This document shows, piece after piece, positions 12,101 to 23,851 of a stretch of DNA of 64,000 nt (position 1 is the stretch's first letter; each line of letters begins with the position of its first letter). The translations under genes were made by a program, and so were the position numbers. The stretch is from Plasmopara viticola (lineage: Eukaryota; Oomycota; Peronosporomycetes; Peronosporales; Peronosporaceae), in the NCBI GenBank assembly GCA_001695595.3, contig MBPM02000064.1, positions 62,001 to 126,000 on the forward strand, in the 5' to 3' direction. A model generated the notes under the pieces. That model saw only the letters and a program-made list of their open reading frames with translations. It did not search any database and was not told where the DNA came from.

Positions 12101-12830
12101 TACTGATTTCACTAATAAACCCACGCCATTACAAACTTCCGGCAAGTAAAAGATAGAATCGAGCCATATAGACTTCCAACAGGTTACCGGTTTTGGCCAT
12201 GTGTGTAAAGTTGCCGAAGCGTGAGCTACTGATTTGACTGTGTTGTAGTTTTTATAGGTTTTTTAAATCGATGGCCAGCCGTTTGTTGTTATAGGGCCAC
12301 CAATATGTTGCAGAGACCGTTTTTGCCATTTGTAGAATATAAATAACCTGAATTAGCATTATAAAGATCAGACCGTCAGCCACTTATATTAATGTGACTG
12401 TGATTGTTGGTGTGGAGAAGATCATTTGACTATGGCATCTTGCCTGCGACATTTATTACAATTGTGGCAATAAACTACTATCTATTGTTTATGCTTGACA
12501 AAAACGTTGTAATTGCAGCTTAAGCCCTTTTTAATTTGGGCCAGCCCATAATCTGATCTGCGCAAAAGTGGGTCGGCAGGCACGTTGAGTTTGTCAGTCT
12601 TCTATTGTTGTGGATGTTATATATTTTCCAAAGGTCGATAGTCATCGTGTTACTCATTCTTTTCAGAAAAAGAATGGTGATTCCTTGTGTGAATCCGTAG
12701 CATATACATTTATATATATTACAAGGTCAGAAGTCTAAATTATGCATCCAGAGCTTCGCCACCGCGCACTTCATCGCAAGTAGAACTGTCATTAACTGGT
12801 TGCTTCTTTGGTAGCTCTAAATTTCTTGAA
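6189..12830. other. Gene desert, 6.6 kb
   Basis: AT-rich sequence in which no open stretch exceeds about 150 codons and none has a recognisable domain. Around 7600-7760 there are motifs (gacagataagtctcgtctat and neighbours) resembling the decayed repeat family clustered at 31.6-33.6 kb. Nothing else is supportable. Confidence 0.5.
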
Positions 12831-12845
12831 CTGAAGCAAAATAAC

Positions 12846-13110
12846 CCGTTAACATTCGTCCGTTCTCGTCGCCATGCAGGAGCTTACAACCCCAAAGCGT
12901 CGCAAATCATCTCAATTTGTCCAGCAATGACTGAAAGGTCCCTGTCGAAAGATATCTGCCGGGAAGATTTTTTATGCTATCAAAAGCATCTTGGTAGTGG
13001 TCCATTCAGTGGCTTGTCAGCAGTACTTGCATATAACTATAAAACGGAAATTTATTTGATTAAAAAAATTCGAACTACAAATATTCGTCGTGAAATCTCA
13101 TGTTTTCTTC
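12846..13110 (+). pseudogene. Fragment of a Wee1-like protein kinase N-lobe
   Basis: One frame reads from an NPLTF...RSRRH stretch (Wee1-type kinases carry an NPFTP motif upstream of the kinase domain) to YQKHLGSGPFSGLSAV, which resembles a glycine-rich loop, and then IYLIKKIRTT, which resembles the strand carrying the ATP-binding lysine. The similarity ends within the N-lobe; there is no catalytic loop or DFG, and stops follow at 13164. I infer a truncated duplicate of a Wee1/Myt1-family kinase gene. The call rests on short motifs and could be chance. Confidence 0.4.
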
Positions 13111-13169
13111 AGCAACCATCAAACCTGAAATTACATAGTGGTAAAATTAACGCGAAGCAAATGTGAAAA

Positions 13170-16100
13170 TAACGTGAAAAATGCACCATTTCTCGGTGCA
13201 AACTGAATGAGTTCGATCATTCTGCTTATTCATCTTGACGTACACGTGCACACACTGCATAAAACGTCGTTGGTACCCAATTTTATTTTCTCTGCCGGAC
13301 CATCGAGCCGCTGAATTTGCGCTGTCGACATGTCCAGCAAAGTGTTAGACACCTCAAATCACTTTTGCAAAAAGGCCATGGCGAAGGGTTTTTATATCAA
13401 GAAAGTAGACATAGAGAGTCTTTGTCGGCTCAGATCAGATAAAGAAACAATGCAGCTGCTTTGACATATTTGACCGCATTGAGCACAGCCTCTACTTGGT
13501 CCATATTGCTTAATCAGTCAGCAAAGACTGCAAAATCAGTGCTGCCTGCCGAGATTCGACAGGCCAATAAAAAATATATCATCTTGTTGCCAGTATTTTA
13601 ATCGCACTGGCAAGCTTGTTAACCACTCGGCAAGGTATTAGCCGGCAAATTAGATCCACACCTGTTTATACATCACAAGCTACCTATATTTGGTGTAACA
13701 AAGGCATACGTCCAAGATGACCACCAAGCAGTATATGGCGAGCCTCTATAAAAGTATGATGTATAAGTCGTAAACTCTACGACACGTGATGAGCCACTTT
13801 ATTGAGTGCCATAATACATCATTCTGACTAATATTGAGAGCCGATGCAGCCTTGCGCTGGAGTACGCCGACATTTTTCTGCCTTATTCTTTAGCTTATTA
13901 CCTCCAAATTTACTTATCAGAGCTTGGTCGCGTCATCTCGCCCATACGTGCAACAAGTTAGAGCCGATAAAGATGAGTCAATCTTCAACATGAACTTATC
14001 TATCGTCAAAACAACGCGTTTATGTTTTAGCTTAGATTGGTCGCTTTTCCGGTGTGCGATTACCTAAATGTTTCGATATACAACAAAAAGAGCCGCCTCG
14101 TCATGTTCCGTGAGAGACGAGACGTCTGCTTGGCATTTGTATAGATCAATAGTAGCTTAGATGCTAGCAGGTGATCTCTGAACTTGACAAAGGGTGCTGC
14201 CCCGCAAGTAGCTCTTTGTCATGGGCTGATACTTCTTTTCGAGTAACCTTAAGCTGTTGCCATTTAGACGCAATTACATGTTCGCACCCCCTGGTGCTTC
14301 TTGCGATGCAGTGCCGATGATACAATCTGACGCGTCTTATACGACACTGAGCGGTCGTCCTAGATCCGTCAAGGCAAGGATTAGCGCACGTTACAAAATT
14401 TTCGATGTCAAACGTCCTCTGGTGTGGTATTTTGTTTCAAAAATCACGCTCTTTCCTCTCGAAGGAGGTCGGGAGGTAGTCTTGCTACTTCTAATAATTT
14501 GCACTGTCTTGGCGTATAATTGGCATTTTCTATGGTCTTCCTAATTCACTTGACTTGGCCAACTTTTTACTCAACTTAGATATCGCGCTTTTCAATAGAA
14601 ATCGCTAGAAAGAAAGATTGTCCCTAACCGAATATGCATTTTCAGCATTAGCGTAGTACATTATGGTACACGTGCACTGGAGCATTGCTTGTGAGTAGAA
14701 GATGCAATTTTCCAATATTCCGAAACAAAATATTATGGGGATCTACTTTCCAGAATCTACCCAGCTTACTTCCTCACACGATAACATGCATCAACGAGGC
14801 CACACTGCAAGAGACAGTGCCGCGTTTAATTGGCCATTACATTTCAGTTAATTTATATGACGTGTACCTAAATTAAGCTGTAATGTCGCAGGCGGGTCTC
14901 GTGAGTTCCATATCAAATATTTCTTTGCCAAAGGATAATAGCTATCTTTTGGTCAAAGGCACATTAGGCACAATAGTGCTCTTTCAGAACCGCTTCATCC
15001 AATACGTATCAGAAAAGGTCTCTTAGTTTGGACGTATGATCAGCACCTCTGCTATGATATCAGTTCTACAAACTTTGCCAAGCCATGTCATAAACATATC
15101 GTCCAGCTTAAGCATAAGAATATAGTATCCGACAATAATTTGCTAATGGACGTACCGGCAAACCGCTTTATAAGCACTTAAATGACAGTAGCTAAGCGCT
15201 ATTATCATTTACCGTCGCCGATTACGTGTAAAAACTTAGCACTGCTCAATAGGGCCTTTATTACGCGAGAGACTCTGCGAGACCCGCATAGCTAGCACTA
15301 TACATTACAAGAAAAAAATGCTTTCGCGATTTCTCGCAAATTTTTTACGTAGATCAGGCCAAAAGAAACGTCGTTCTCTTGGTGTCTGCTCGTTCTCCGT
15401 GGCAACTTACAATGAAGCCAGAGGGGGGGGGGTTCCGCCGCAAAGACACCTTCCTCGATTTGAGCATATCGACAACTGGTGCTAAGTGTCATTAACTGTG
15501 TCTTCGATGGCCTAATGGTTTTCCAGAGCCAACTGCCCTTTTGTAAGCCTTTAAAGAAGTCTCCAAGTATATAAGAGCGATGTTTCAATTATTTCAAGCA
15601 ATCGAGTTCTCAAAAACCCAGAGTTGCCGGGGCTGTAAGTTGTCACTGCCCACATTCAAGTCGTGACGCTAGGCTTGCTTACCGCAGTAAAGATTAAATA
15701 CGACGCGCTCATCTAAAATGGTATTAGCAATCAATTCGATATAGATCGCTATTCAACTGCACTTGGACTAACCAGTGGATTTTGTTAGGTACCGCAGTAT
15801 ATGATAGACATGAACTTGTTACCACATTCCGTAAGGTTTCTGGACTCACTTAGTGAGTGACGACTGCGAGCTCCTCACTCTTATACCATGTCAATCTGGC
15901 AAAGAAAACTCACATTGCTATCTTGGTAGTGATAATTTAAATGATTTCTTTGCTGCAATGCACGAATACATCGTCGGAGTCAAGTTCTGTTTCGGCAAGA
16001 TTGTACATATTCAGTAATAACGACAATCATGTTGCTATCTAAGGCATCATTTGCCTTCTTTTCATCACAATTTTCACACAACAAAGTCCAATGCAGGATA

Positions 16101-18014
16101 ACAGCATGATGCAAGCCGAAATTAAATTGTCTAATTCTGACAACCTACTCAAAACGATTCTTTTTTTCTCGCTTGTCCCACAAAGAAGCATTTTTCCGAT
16201 CTGTTTCTTGCTAGTTAATTGTATTAGAGCATAAGCAATAATTGCACCGAAGAAAATTCTTTACGCTTTCTACGCTGAGATTATACGTAGCAAATCGCTC
16301 TTTTAATGTATCAAGGCGCTAACAAAGATCATGTCTTCGACAATCTTCGACGGGTTGGCACACATAACGACACAAGAATAAACAGAATCAAAGTTCGAAA
16401 GTATTTCTAAAGTGCCTGCATATAAGTATAAATAAAAAAGTGGAAGCAACTACATTTTTTTGCATTCTGCCTGCTGGAACATCTACTTTTCTTGACTCTC
16501 TCTGGTGCAAAGCTGCTAGAGTGCGTCACCGGGCTCACACTCAATGAGCAAAATTTATGTTTTGAGGCCAAAGCAATACGTGCACTGGTGAGTGCACCTA
16601 GTGCGTTTAAAGTTTTAGATCTACACCATGTAAAGGATTAAAACTAAGTCTTATCTGCGGGATTAAATAGATAAAGCTGGCCATTAAGCGGCTACGATCA
16701 CAGACAACTAAGTGTACGCTGTGCTCACGCAATCACGCTAAGATGACCGGGCTTAATGCAAGGCTTTTACACGTAAAGGTGCTTTACCTGAGCACCACAC
16801 GTCTTTAGAACATACAAAAAGGCTGCTGAAAGCAGCACTTCCTCGTGCAGACTCTATCTCAACCAGCACACGCAATTCAGCACTCTTTAAGCTAAGTAAC
16901 GATGCAAACAGGCGTGCTCTTCTGGAACGTCGTCGATATGCGAATTCTCAGCCTAAAGGAACGGCGTTCTTACTTGTGTAGAATAAATCGTTGCCGTATT
17001 CGCTGTGGCAGCTGCAAGTATGGCCATATGATCAAAGTTTTTTTAGAATAAGTCTTACTCGGGGTTTTGAAAAGCTGAGCTTTCAAAACAGAGAGACACC
17101 CGTCGTAATCGCTTTCCTGAGGTCGAATAATTCCCTATGATAAATGTGTGTTGTTCCACACAATGAGAATCTTCTTAAAGTTTGAGCATACTGCAGCTGG
17201 AAAATGCCTATCTTTTATATTCATTGTTGAGCCAAAAGTATACCTGCCGGTCGCTTAGTCTTGCACAATAGGCCATCGAAGGCTTATGTCTTGCGTGTGG
17301 TTGATATACCCCGCTTTAAATTAACAAGGTACTTAATTTTTTTTTTTGCAGACGTCTTAGAATACACCTTTCTAAGCAAGTGACAAATTTCAAAGCTTCA
17401 CTGGCTGCTAAAGCCATAAAGTAAAGGAGATTAAGTGTGAATAACACATGGGAAATAACTGCGAGAAGCAAGATTCCATAAGCAGGTGAAGACGCCGTGA
17501 GTTACAAAGGTCTAAAGGAAAGTAACGAAGTATTATTAAGAGCAAGAATGCGAGACGAAATCATTTTTTTTGGTTGTCACAAATGACCCCGTGGCTGACA
17601 AAAAAAAGGTTCACAACAATAATTTCTCAATTAGCTTATCCTTTTGCTACAGCTGATTTAAGTGGACGCACTACCAGAAAAGATAAGTTATCAAGCCAAA
17701 GCGAATAATTTTTGGCGAGTTGGAAACTGGAAATATCTCAAAGGTGGTATATTAAGACATAAGGTTTCTCCTCAAGAAAATTAGTACATTCTTAATTTTA
17801 GGCAAAGATAATCTCACATTGTTGCTAGGCTAAGAAATTCTGAAAGACCCCCCCAAGAATCTAGCATCTCCTCCGATGTGGGATAACTCACCTGACTTCC
17901 ACCATCGAAACTCTTAGTGAAGGCACGATGTTGATCTACAAAGTACTATTTCAGCGCACTCCGCTTTCTTAAGAGTGTAAGAACTAATACACAGTGGTCC
18001 ACATACTCGTAAGC
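13170..18014. other. Gene desert, 4.8 kb
   Basis: AT-rich, with only short unrecognised open stretches (for example 14257-14544 on the plus strand, 95 codons). A nine-base G run occurs near 15424. I find no transposon ends, tRNA or coding motif. Confidence 0.5.
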
Positions 18015-18347
18015 ATATATTGTGTTGTATTGTATTACGTTATCGCGTTGCCAAGTTATGCACGTGCTAGGCTCAGTCTGGCTAGTCCACGGCATTGAGT
18101 GGTGTCCGCATACGTCGGGTCTCGTTCGGCGGGCAGTGCAGCCAACACCGAGGTCGTGAGGGTCTTCCATTATCTTGTTTAATTCTGACTTGGTAAGAGC
18201 CCAGGTGACGCCCTGGTGTTGGAGACCGTCGCGTCAAGGGTGAGACTCGTTAGAGACCTGCAGATGCCCGAGAGCACCTGCTTGAAGCGCGCGAGCATTT
18301 AGCCCCCGCGCTTGGAAGGAGGGCATCACCCCAACCTTTTCCGAAGC
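18015..18347 (-). mobile_element. SINE-like LINE derivative, copy A
   Basis: Minus-strand order: conserved LINE 5' end, 30-bp internal LINE piece, short filler, LINE 3' end and an ATACA-type tail. The heptamer cgtaagc at 18008-18014 and 18348-18354 is a likely short target-site duplication. The copy is diverged from the others by scattered substitutions. Confidence 0.85.
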
Positions 18348-18925
18348 CGTAAGCTTATAAGCTTATGTTATTAGAAGCTCGAAAGTTCGAAGAAACAAGC
18401 ATACCGGTATTATAGAGCTCGCAATTTAACAATTCGCAACATTTTTATCGCTAACTCTCTTTCTAATGAAAGAGGATACCTTTTTTGCAAAGAAAATTAC
18501 GCTTTTTTACCAGCCAAGCTTTTGGTACACCGGTAACTGCACTCAGTTTCAACTGACATCTACAAAATCTCCGCGCACTCAAATATACTTTCACAGTTGA
18601 CGCATGTATAAGTAGCCAGACAGAGAACAACTGATACAATAGTGTTTTGTATGTCCGTACAGCAATTACACTACTCATGCGCTGCTTAGTACTGCAGCTT
18701 CAGCAAAAGCCTTTTATCGACACAGGAGCGAACTGTTAAGGTACTGTGTTTAGAATTTTGCTGAAAGCGAGATATTAATGTGGTGTTAATTACCTTTGTA
18801 CGGTGTGTATTACATGCGATATATCACTTTACGAATACAGCCTTTTTATACCCGTAGTGATGTACTACCGGTTTATCACCTATCAGTCCTCTCAAAAACC
18901 GATATACTCATTCATGTATCGTCAT

Positions 18926-20110
18926 CTACGAGGATCTCACATAATATCGAGCGTATTGCACACGAAACTTCTCTTGACACGTCGGACCACAGAACAACTT
19001 GTCCGTCAACTCATCATGAAGTAACTCTTCTACCCGCACAATACGATAACACTGCCAGCAGCTTTGTCGTGCACCAGGAGTGCATCCACTTTCTGTTTGT
19101 TCTACTGGCGTCAACAAAGGGGTTATTGCAGTACGAATTCCAGATCGCCATGCCTGTAGCGCTTCTTGAAATGAGTTGTGCGCTTCCACTTCATTGTAGG
19201 CGCCTTTTAACAATGCACCTCCATTGTTGTCTTTACTTCTCCCAGAAAACATGGGATTTACCCACTCACCTTGTTCTTGATTCGACATTTCTGGTTGCTT
19301 TGCGTCGTCTTCCCTCCACTCAAAAAGATCTTTTAAAAAAGAAACATGACCAGCTTCTTCCTTGGATTCTTCATCGGCACAATTGACTGGAACTTGATTG
19401 TCCCCACTCACATTGATGTTGTCTGTGATTGGAGTTATCTGGGACCAATGCATCTTTGAAGCGAGCTTGCTTGGTCCAGAAACGACATGCGGGTCTCGTA
19501 GCTTGATGTCAATAATCTCGGCAGCTTCAATGGGACTAGAACCTGTTGTTCCCTTCTTAACTTGACAGGTGCGAACTTTTTTCATCTCGGCTAGTAATTG
19601 GTTACGAGCCGACACGCTACAAACGCCAAGTTTCTCGTATCCTTCTAGCGACAATTTAAGAAGTCTTTTCCCGGTCACTTGGTGGAATTCAAATCCACTC
19701 TGGTATTCTTCCAACCCAATAGCTTTTAGCCACGCGAGCACACAAGGCACCGTCCACTGCTTGACAGTAGCAGGGGAAAGAATCGGAATTTTCTCCCGTG
19801 ACGAGCTCTTGCTCGCCTTTTTCGTTCCGACCTTAGCTGTCTGCTTTTTATTCAGCGTCTTTTGCTCAACATCACGAGCGTACTGTCGTACACTACCTCG
19901 ATCTGCTCGAGCGCTGCGCCATCGATTCCCTGCATGTTTAAGAGGAAGTGCTGCTTCTCGCTTCTTCTTTTCTTCTTGCATTGTCACTCGCAGCTCCATT
20001 AATCTCGCCTCCATTGTACAAGCATCTTGTTCAAGTCTATCAGATGTTTTCAAAGTTGTTTGCAGCGGCTTTGGCTTCCCGAAGACGCCACCGATCCCTT
20101 CTTTAACCAT
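18926..20110 (-). CDS. SAM-domain protein with C-terminal Cys4 zinc finger
   Basis: This 394-residue protein appears complete, without introns. Residues 25-55 are charged and helical, probably a short coiled coil, followed by a basic low-complexity linker. Residues 117-179 form a sterile alpha motif (SAM) domain, recognisable from VLAWLKAIGLEEY, the GKRLLKLSLEGYEKLGV core and the final helix. The C-terminus carries Cys351, Cys354, Cys374 and Cys378, a CxxC...CxxxC arrangement like FCS/MYM-type treble-clef fingers. SAM domains mediate protein or RNA association, and such fingers often bind nucleic acid or partners, so a nuclear or scaffolding role is possible but unproven. I recognise no named orthologue. 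A SINE-like copy lies 580 bp beyond its 3' end. Confidence 0.75.
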   Translation of the reverse strand: MVKEGIGGVFGKPKPLQTTLKTSDRLEQDACTMEARLMELRVTMQEEKKKREAALPLKHAGNRWRSARADRGSVRQYARDVEQKTLNKKQTAKVGTKKASKSSSREKIPILSPATVKQWTVPCVLAWLKAIGLEEYQSGFEFHQVTGKRLLKLSLEGYEKLGVCSVSARNQLLAEMKKVRTCQVKKGTTGSSPIEAAEIIDIKLRDPHVVSGPSKLASKMHWSQITPITDNINVSGDNQVPVNCADEESKEEAGHVSFLKDLFEWREDDAKQPEMSNQEQGEWVNPMFSGRSKDNNGGALLKGAYNEVEAHNSFQEALQAWRSGIRTAITPLLTPVEQTESGCTPGARQSCWQCYRIVRVEELLHDELTDKLFCGPTCQEKFRVQYARYYVRSS

Positions 20111-21247
20111 AATTTCTTATTTTCGGTGGTGCAGCTTCAAATCGTAAATTTGAAACGACCAAAGGTCATTAATTTATGCAGGCACTCTTCAGAACCAACA
20201 GCGCTACATCCAAGAAGAGCAGGAAAAAGCGCGGAGGATGGGGGCCATTATCTTCTACTATATACTTGAAGTATGTATGCGTCGGTTCAGTAACGGCTTT
20301 ATCGACTATTTTTTTGTACATTTCTTGCACGAAAAAGGAGAAGTGTGCTTCAGACTACAAGAAACGAGTAATTGTACTATTTGCATCTGCAACAACATAA
20401 AGACGTGATATACGAGCCATCACTAGTATTATAACCAATTTTTATGTGTTGCTTTCAGTCCAGATTATTGGCAAAATCCTGCACTGATCACGAACTCAGA
20501 GTTTTTTTTGGGTAGTAGTAACTCCACTCACGCAAAGCGATCTAATTTAGAAAAACAATTTGCCTGATATATGATTCAAATAAGGTTTACGTTCCATCGA
20601 TACCCCTTCAAAACGACTAATTGTATGAGATTGGGCTTGAACAATTCAGTCCTAAATTTCGGGATGTTCGTTCGCATTGCACTATCACCGATGCCTTTGA
20701 CTTTGTTCTCTGTAGCCCGACAGCACAGCCTTTGCGGATTTAGTCATTAGCTGTCCGATTGTTATTACGGTAATCTTGAAGTCGTCTATACGCATTGACC
20801 GGCCCTTTACAATAGGCGAAAATTGCTCAGCGCATTAATTGCGTAAATTGTCGCAGGGGCGTTACTAAATCATTTCTTATAATAACAAGCTTTTATTATA
20901 AAGCAGACTGTGATGGCACGAACCATATTCGTCAAGCGTTCTTCCTATATACTAGATTGCGACGATTTTGATTTCCGAAGTCAAAAACTGTAGAGAGTTG
21001 CGAGACATACGCATAAATAATTCCTAGATTTTAGCAGCGCAAATGATTTGCTCTCGTAACCGCATGTCTCGTTCCAAAAGATTTGCATTGGAAAGGGCGT
21101 CAACGATGCCACAAAAGTCGTGGTTCTATCCTTCTAGCCTGTGATGGGGCTGTAAAGGACGTGCATGCATGCAAACATCCAAATTAGGCAATCTTACGAC
21201 GACATGAAACATAGAGTTTTCATAGATTGGTAAACTTCAGGTGCGAC
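20111..21247. other. Intergenic, 1.1 kb between divergent genes
   Basis: This is the shared upstream region of the SAM-domain gene (minus) and the Asp-rich secreted gene (plus). Apart from the core promoter at its right end, I see no motif I can support. Confidence 0.4.
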
Positions 21248-21266
21248 CTCATTTCCCATTTGTCGC
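21248..21266 (+). promoter_or_regulatory. Oomycete Inr/FPR core promoter
   Basis: The stretch ctcatttcccatttgtcgc matches the composite oomycete core promoter (Inr YCAYTYY followed by the flanking element CAWTTTNYY) closely. It ends only 9 bp before the ATG at 21276, implying a very short leader. Confidence 0.75.
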
Positions 21267-21275
21267 AACCACTAA

Positions 21276-23474
21276 ATGAAGTTTGTTACGGGTCTTGGAC
21301 TTGCGGCCGGCGCCGTCACGGCTGCCAACGCTGGTGACTTAAACTATTTGCGCTCAGCAGATTCGGAAGTTCTCGACAAGGGCGACTACGATTCCTTGTT
21401 CTATCGTAGTCCTGGCAATGACCAGGCTAGCGAGAAGACTTTGATCGCGAGCAAAGACTCGGACGCCGTCAAAACTGGCTCTCATATAGACGATCTGGCG
21501 TGGCTGTTTGATGACGACAACACTCCTGTGGTGGGCGGTCAAAGTAATACTTTGTTTAAGGACAATGTTGGGGAAGGAGTGACGAGCGACGCCATGTTTG
21601 ACAAGGAAAGTGTGAGCAACCCCTTGTTTGACGACATTGCTGGAAAAGGAGAGAGAAATGGCCTCGTTATGGACGACGTTGCTTTGAAGAATGATTGGAG
21701 TGACCTCGAGTTTGACGACGTGGCTTCGAAGAGAGACTTGAGTAATCCCTTATTTGATGACATTGCTGAGAAAGGACTTTTGAGGGACCCTCTGTTCGAC
21801 GACATTGGTGAGAAGAAAGACACGAGCAATCCCTTGGTGGACGACTATGCTGGGAAAGGAGAACTGAGTGGCCTTATAATGGACGACATCGCTTTGAAGG
21901 GAGACACGAGTGACCCCGTGTTTGACGACATTGCTGCGAAGGGAGACACGAGTAATTCCTTGTACGATGACATTGCTGGGAAAGGTGTTATGAGCGACCC
22001 CTTGTTTGACGACATTGCCGTGAAAGGGGGCATGAGTGACCCCATGTATGACGATAATGCTGTGAAGGAAGGCATTGAAAAGGATTCCTTGTACGATGTC
22101 AATGTTGTAAAGGAAGGCACGAGATATCCCTTGTTTGACGACATTGCTGCTAAAGGAGACATGAGTGACCTCTTGTTTGACGACATTGCTGCAAAGGGAG
22201 AGAAAAGTGATCCTTTGTTTGATGACATTGGTGGGAAAGGAGAAATGAGTAATCCCATATTTGACGACATTGCCGTGAAAGAGGACACGAGTGACCCCAG
22301 GTTTGACGACATTGGTGTGAAGGGAAGCTTGAGATATCCCTTGTTTGACGACATTGCTGGGAAAGATGTTACGAGCGACCCCATGTTTGACGACATTGCT
22401 GTTAAAGGAGAAATGAGTGACCCCATGTTTGACGACATTGCTGCAAAGAGAGACATGGGTACGCCCTTCTTTGACGACATTACTTCAAAGGAAAGTATGA
22501 ATGATTTGTTGTTTGGTGACATTGCTGTGAAACAAGACGTGAATGATCCCATGTTTGACGACCTTGCTGGAAAAGAAGCCATAAGTAATTCCGTGTCCGA
22601 CGACAACGCTGAAATGGGAGGCAAAAGTGATCCCACGTTGGACGACACACCGTTTGATTTCCTATTGGCAAAGATAAACGTGGCAGACGTTGATCCAAGA
22701 AAGGAAGAGCTTGGACAAATCAACTTGGACTTATCCGCAAACACGCGCGCTGAGGCCAACAGCCACGACGGTACTTCTCTCTCCGAGGACGAGAGCTCAA
22801 CGTTTTCATCCACTGCACTTGGCTCATATTCGTACTTGTCGAAATTGTTGCAAGATCTATCTTCACTTCGTAGCGAGGACGGCATAGTGGACAAACAATC
22901 TGATGATCCTACCCAGATGGAGGATATTACTAGCAAGTCGTCGCCGACCAGCCAGCATTTACTTTTGAATAACATCGAGGAAGGCCTATCCGAGAAGCTT
23001 GACTTGCCATGTGGAGAGTCGAGTGGCAGCGAAGACAACTCTCTACCGATGAAGGACTTTGATAGTCCGGCTTCAAAGGTGTCGAGCTCCTTCGTGGTGG
23101 AATACACAATGTCTACGCTCAAATGGCTCTTCGACGACTCGGGAAGCAAAGACGAAGATCTTGACAAGAGCACGAAGGAATCGTCTTTTTCCAACATGTA
23201 TGGCGTTATGGGTCGATTTGTAAAAAGAATTACTTTTTTCAGTGTCAGTAGCACCAAGGAAAATATTTTGCTGTTGGAGGAATCTGCTAGCCTGGCTATC
23301 AAGCCGTCGGCGTCAAGTGAGACGGGCAAGACAGAGGACAACGAGAGAAGCGTGGGGGATATTGGGCTCAACTTGGATGACCCCACGCCGATGAATGGGG
23401 AGAAAACGAAAAGGTCAGACCCATTTGTCACCGAATCCGCTTTGGGTGGAGATTATCCAGTGCAAGTCGAATAA
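21276..23474 (+). CDS. Secreted Asp-rich protein with about 25 copies of a 14-residue repeat
   Basis: This 732-residue protein starts with a signal peptide (about residues 1-19, cleavage after ANA). Next comes an LNYLRSADSE segment, a possible degenerate RXLR-type motif followed by acidic residues. Residues 90 to about 458 are a tandem array with consensus SDPLFDDIAxKGxM. Two aspartates and a hydrophobic pair are almost invariant; the K-G positions and the unit starts (SNP, SDP, RYP) vary. The remainder is acidic, Ser-rich and non-repetitive, ending in TESALGGDYPVQVE. No enzyme domain is visible. Signal peptide, N-terminal segment and C-terminal motif recur in the gene at 40858, so the two form a family. 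Secretion is well supported; function is unknown. Calcium or cation binding by the acidic repeats, a surface coat or a host-directed effector are all conceivable. Confidence 0.85.
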   Translation: MKFVTGLGLAAGAVTAANAGDLNYLRSADSEVLDKGDYDSLFYRSPGNDQASEKTLIASKDSDAVKTGSHIDDLAWLFDDDNTPVVGGQSNTLFKDNVGEGVTSDAMFDKESVSNPLFDDIAGKGERNGLVMDDVALKNDWSDLEFDDVASKRDLSNPLFDDIAEKGLLRDPLFDDIGEKKDTSNPLVDDYAGKGELSGLIMDDIALKGDTSDPVFDDIAAKGDTSNSLYDDIAGKGVMSDPLFDDIAVKGGMSDPMYDDNAVKEGIEKDSLYDVNVVKEGTRYPLFDDIAAKGDMSDLLFDDIAAKGEKSDPLFDDIGGKGEMSNPIFDDIAVKEDTSDPRFDDIGVKGSLRYPLFDDIAGKDVTSDPMFDDIAVKGEMSDPMFDDIAAKRDMGTPFFDDITSKESMNDLLFGDIAVKQDVNDPMFDDLAGKEAISNSVSDDNAEMGGKSDPTLDDTPFDFLLAKINVADVDPRKEELGQINLDLSANTRAEANSHDGTSLSEDESSTFSSTALGSYSYLSKLLQDLSSLRSEDGIVDKQSDDPTQMEDITSKSSPTSQHLLLNNIEEGLSEKLDLPCGESSGSEDNSLPMKDFDSPASKVSSSFVVEYTMSTLKWLFDDSGSKDEDLDKSTKESSFSNMYGVMGRFVKRITFFSVSSTKENILLLEESASLAIKPSASSETGKTEDNERSVGDIGLNLDDPTPMNGEKTKRSDPFVTESALGGDYPVQVE
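21543..22650 (+). repeat. 42-bp coding tandem repeat array
   Basis: About 25-27 head-to-tail 42-bp units encode the 14-residue repeat, most in perfect register. Two early or late units are shortened to 10 residues and one is 15 residues long. The most constant DNA segment reads tttgacgacattgctg. Such arrays expand and contract by unequal exchange. Confidence 0.9.
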
Positions 23475-23851
23475 TTACTAAACGAGTCGTACGTTAGTAT
23501 TGAGATCGTGTATTTTACTACAAGTACAGATTGTGACAATGCAAATTTATGTCGAGAAAATGTATTTTGAAAATTGCATAAGTTTCTCTTTTCAAATCTG
23601 AGATTTTTAAATTATCATTGATGTAAAACCTTTTTCGACAACCAGAAAAGAATGTTTCTAGCGCTTCTGTGCTGCTCTGATGCGCTTGCTCTACTGTTGA
23701 TTTATATCAACCTTGTTCTATTGAAAAGATTAAATAGGTCACTGCCTCTTGTTTACACGTCGAAGTTTTTGCCAATAATCTACTTTATGAATAGTATACC
23801 GGTATGGCTATATATTACGTAGGTGATTTGTACCAGAGTTTTTTCAAAGTC
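23475..23851. other. Convergent intergenic stretch, 377 bp
   Basis: AT-rich 3' flanks of two convergent genes. No terminator or other element can be supported. Confidence 0.4.

Noticed and set aside
21845..23431. A 528-codon open frame antisense to the Asp-rich repeat gene
   Set aside because: It arises because 42-bp units lack stops on the opposite strand. It has no signal peptide, domain or plausible promoter, and the sense gene has all of these.
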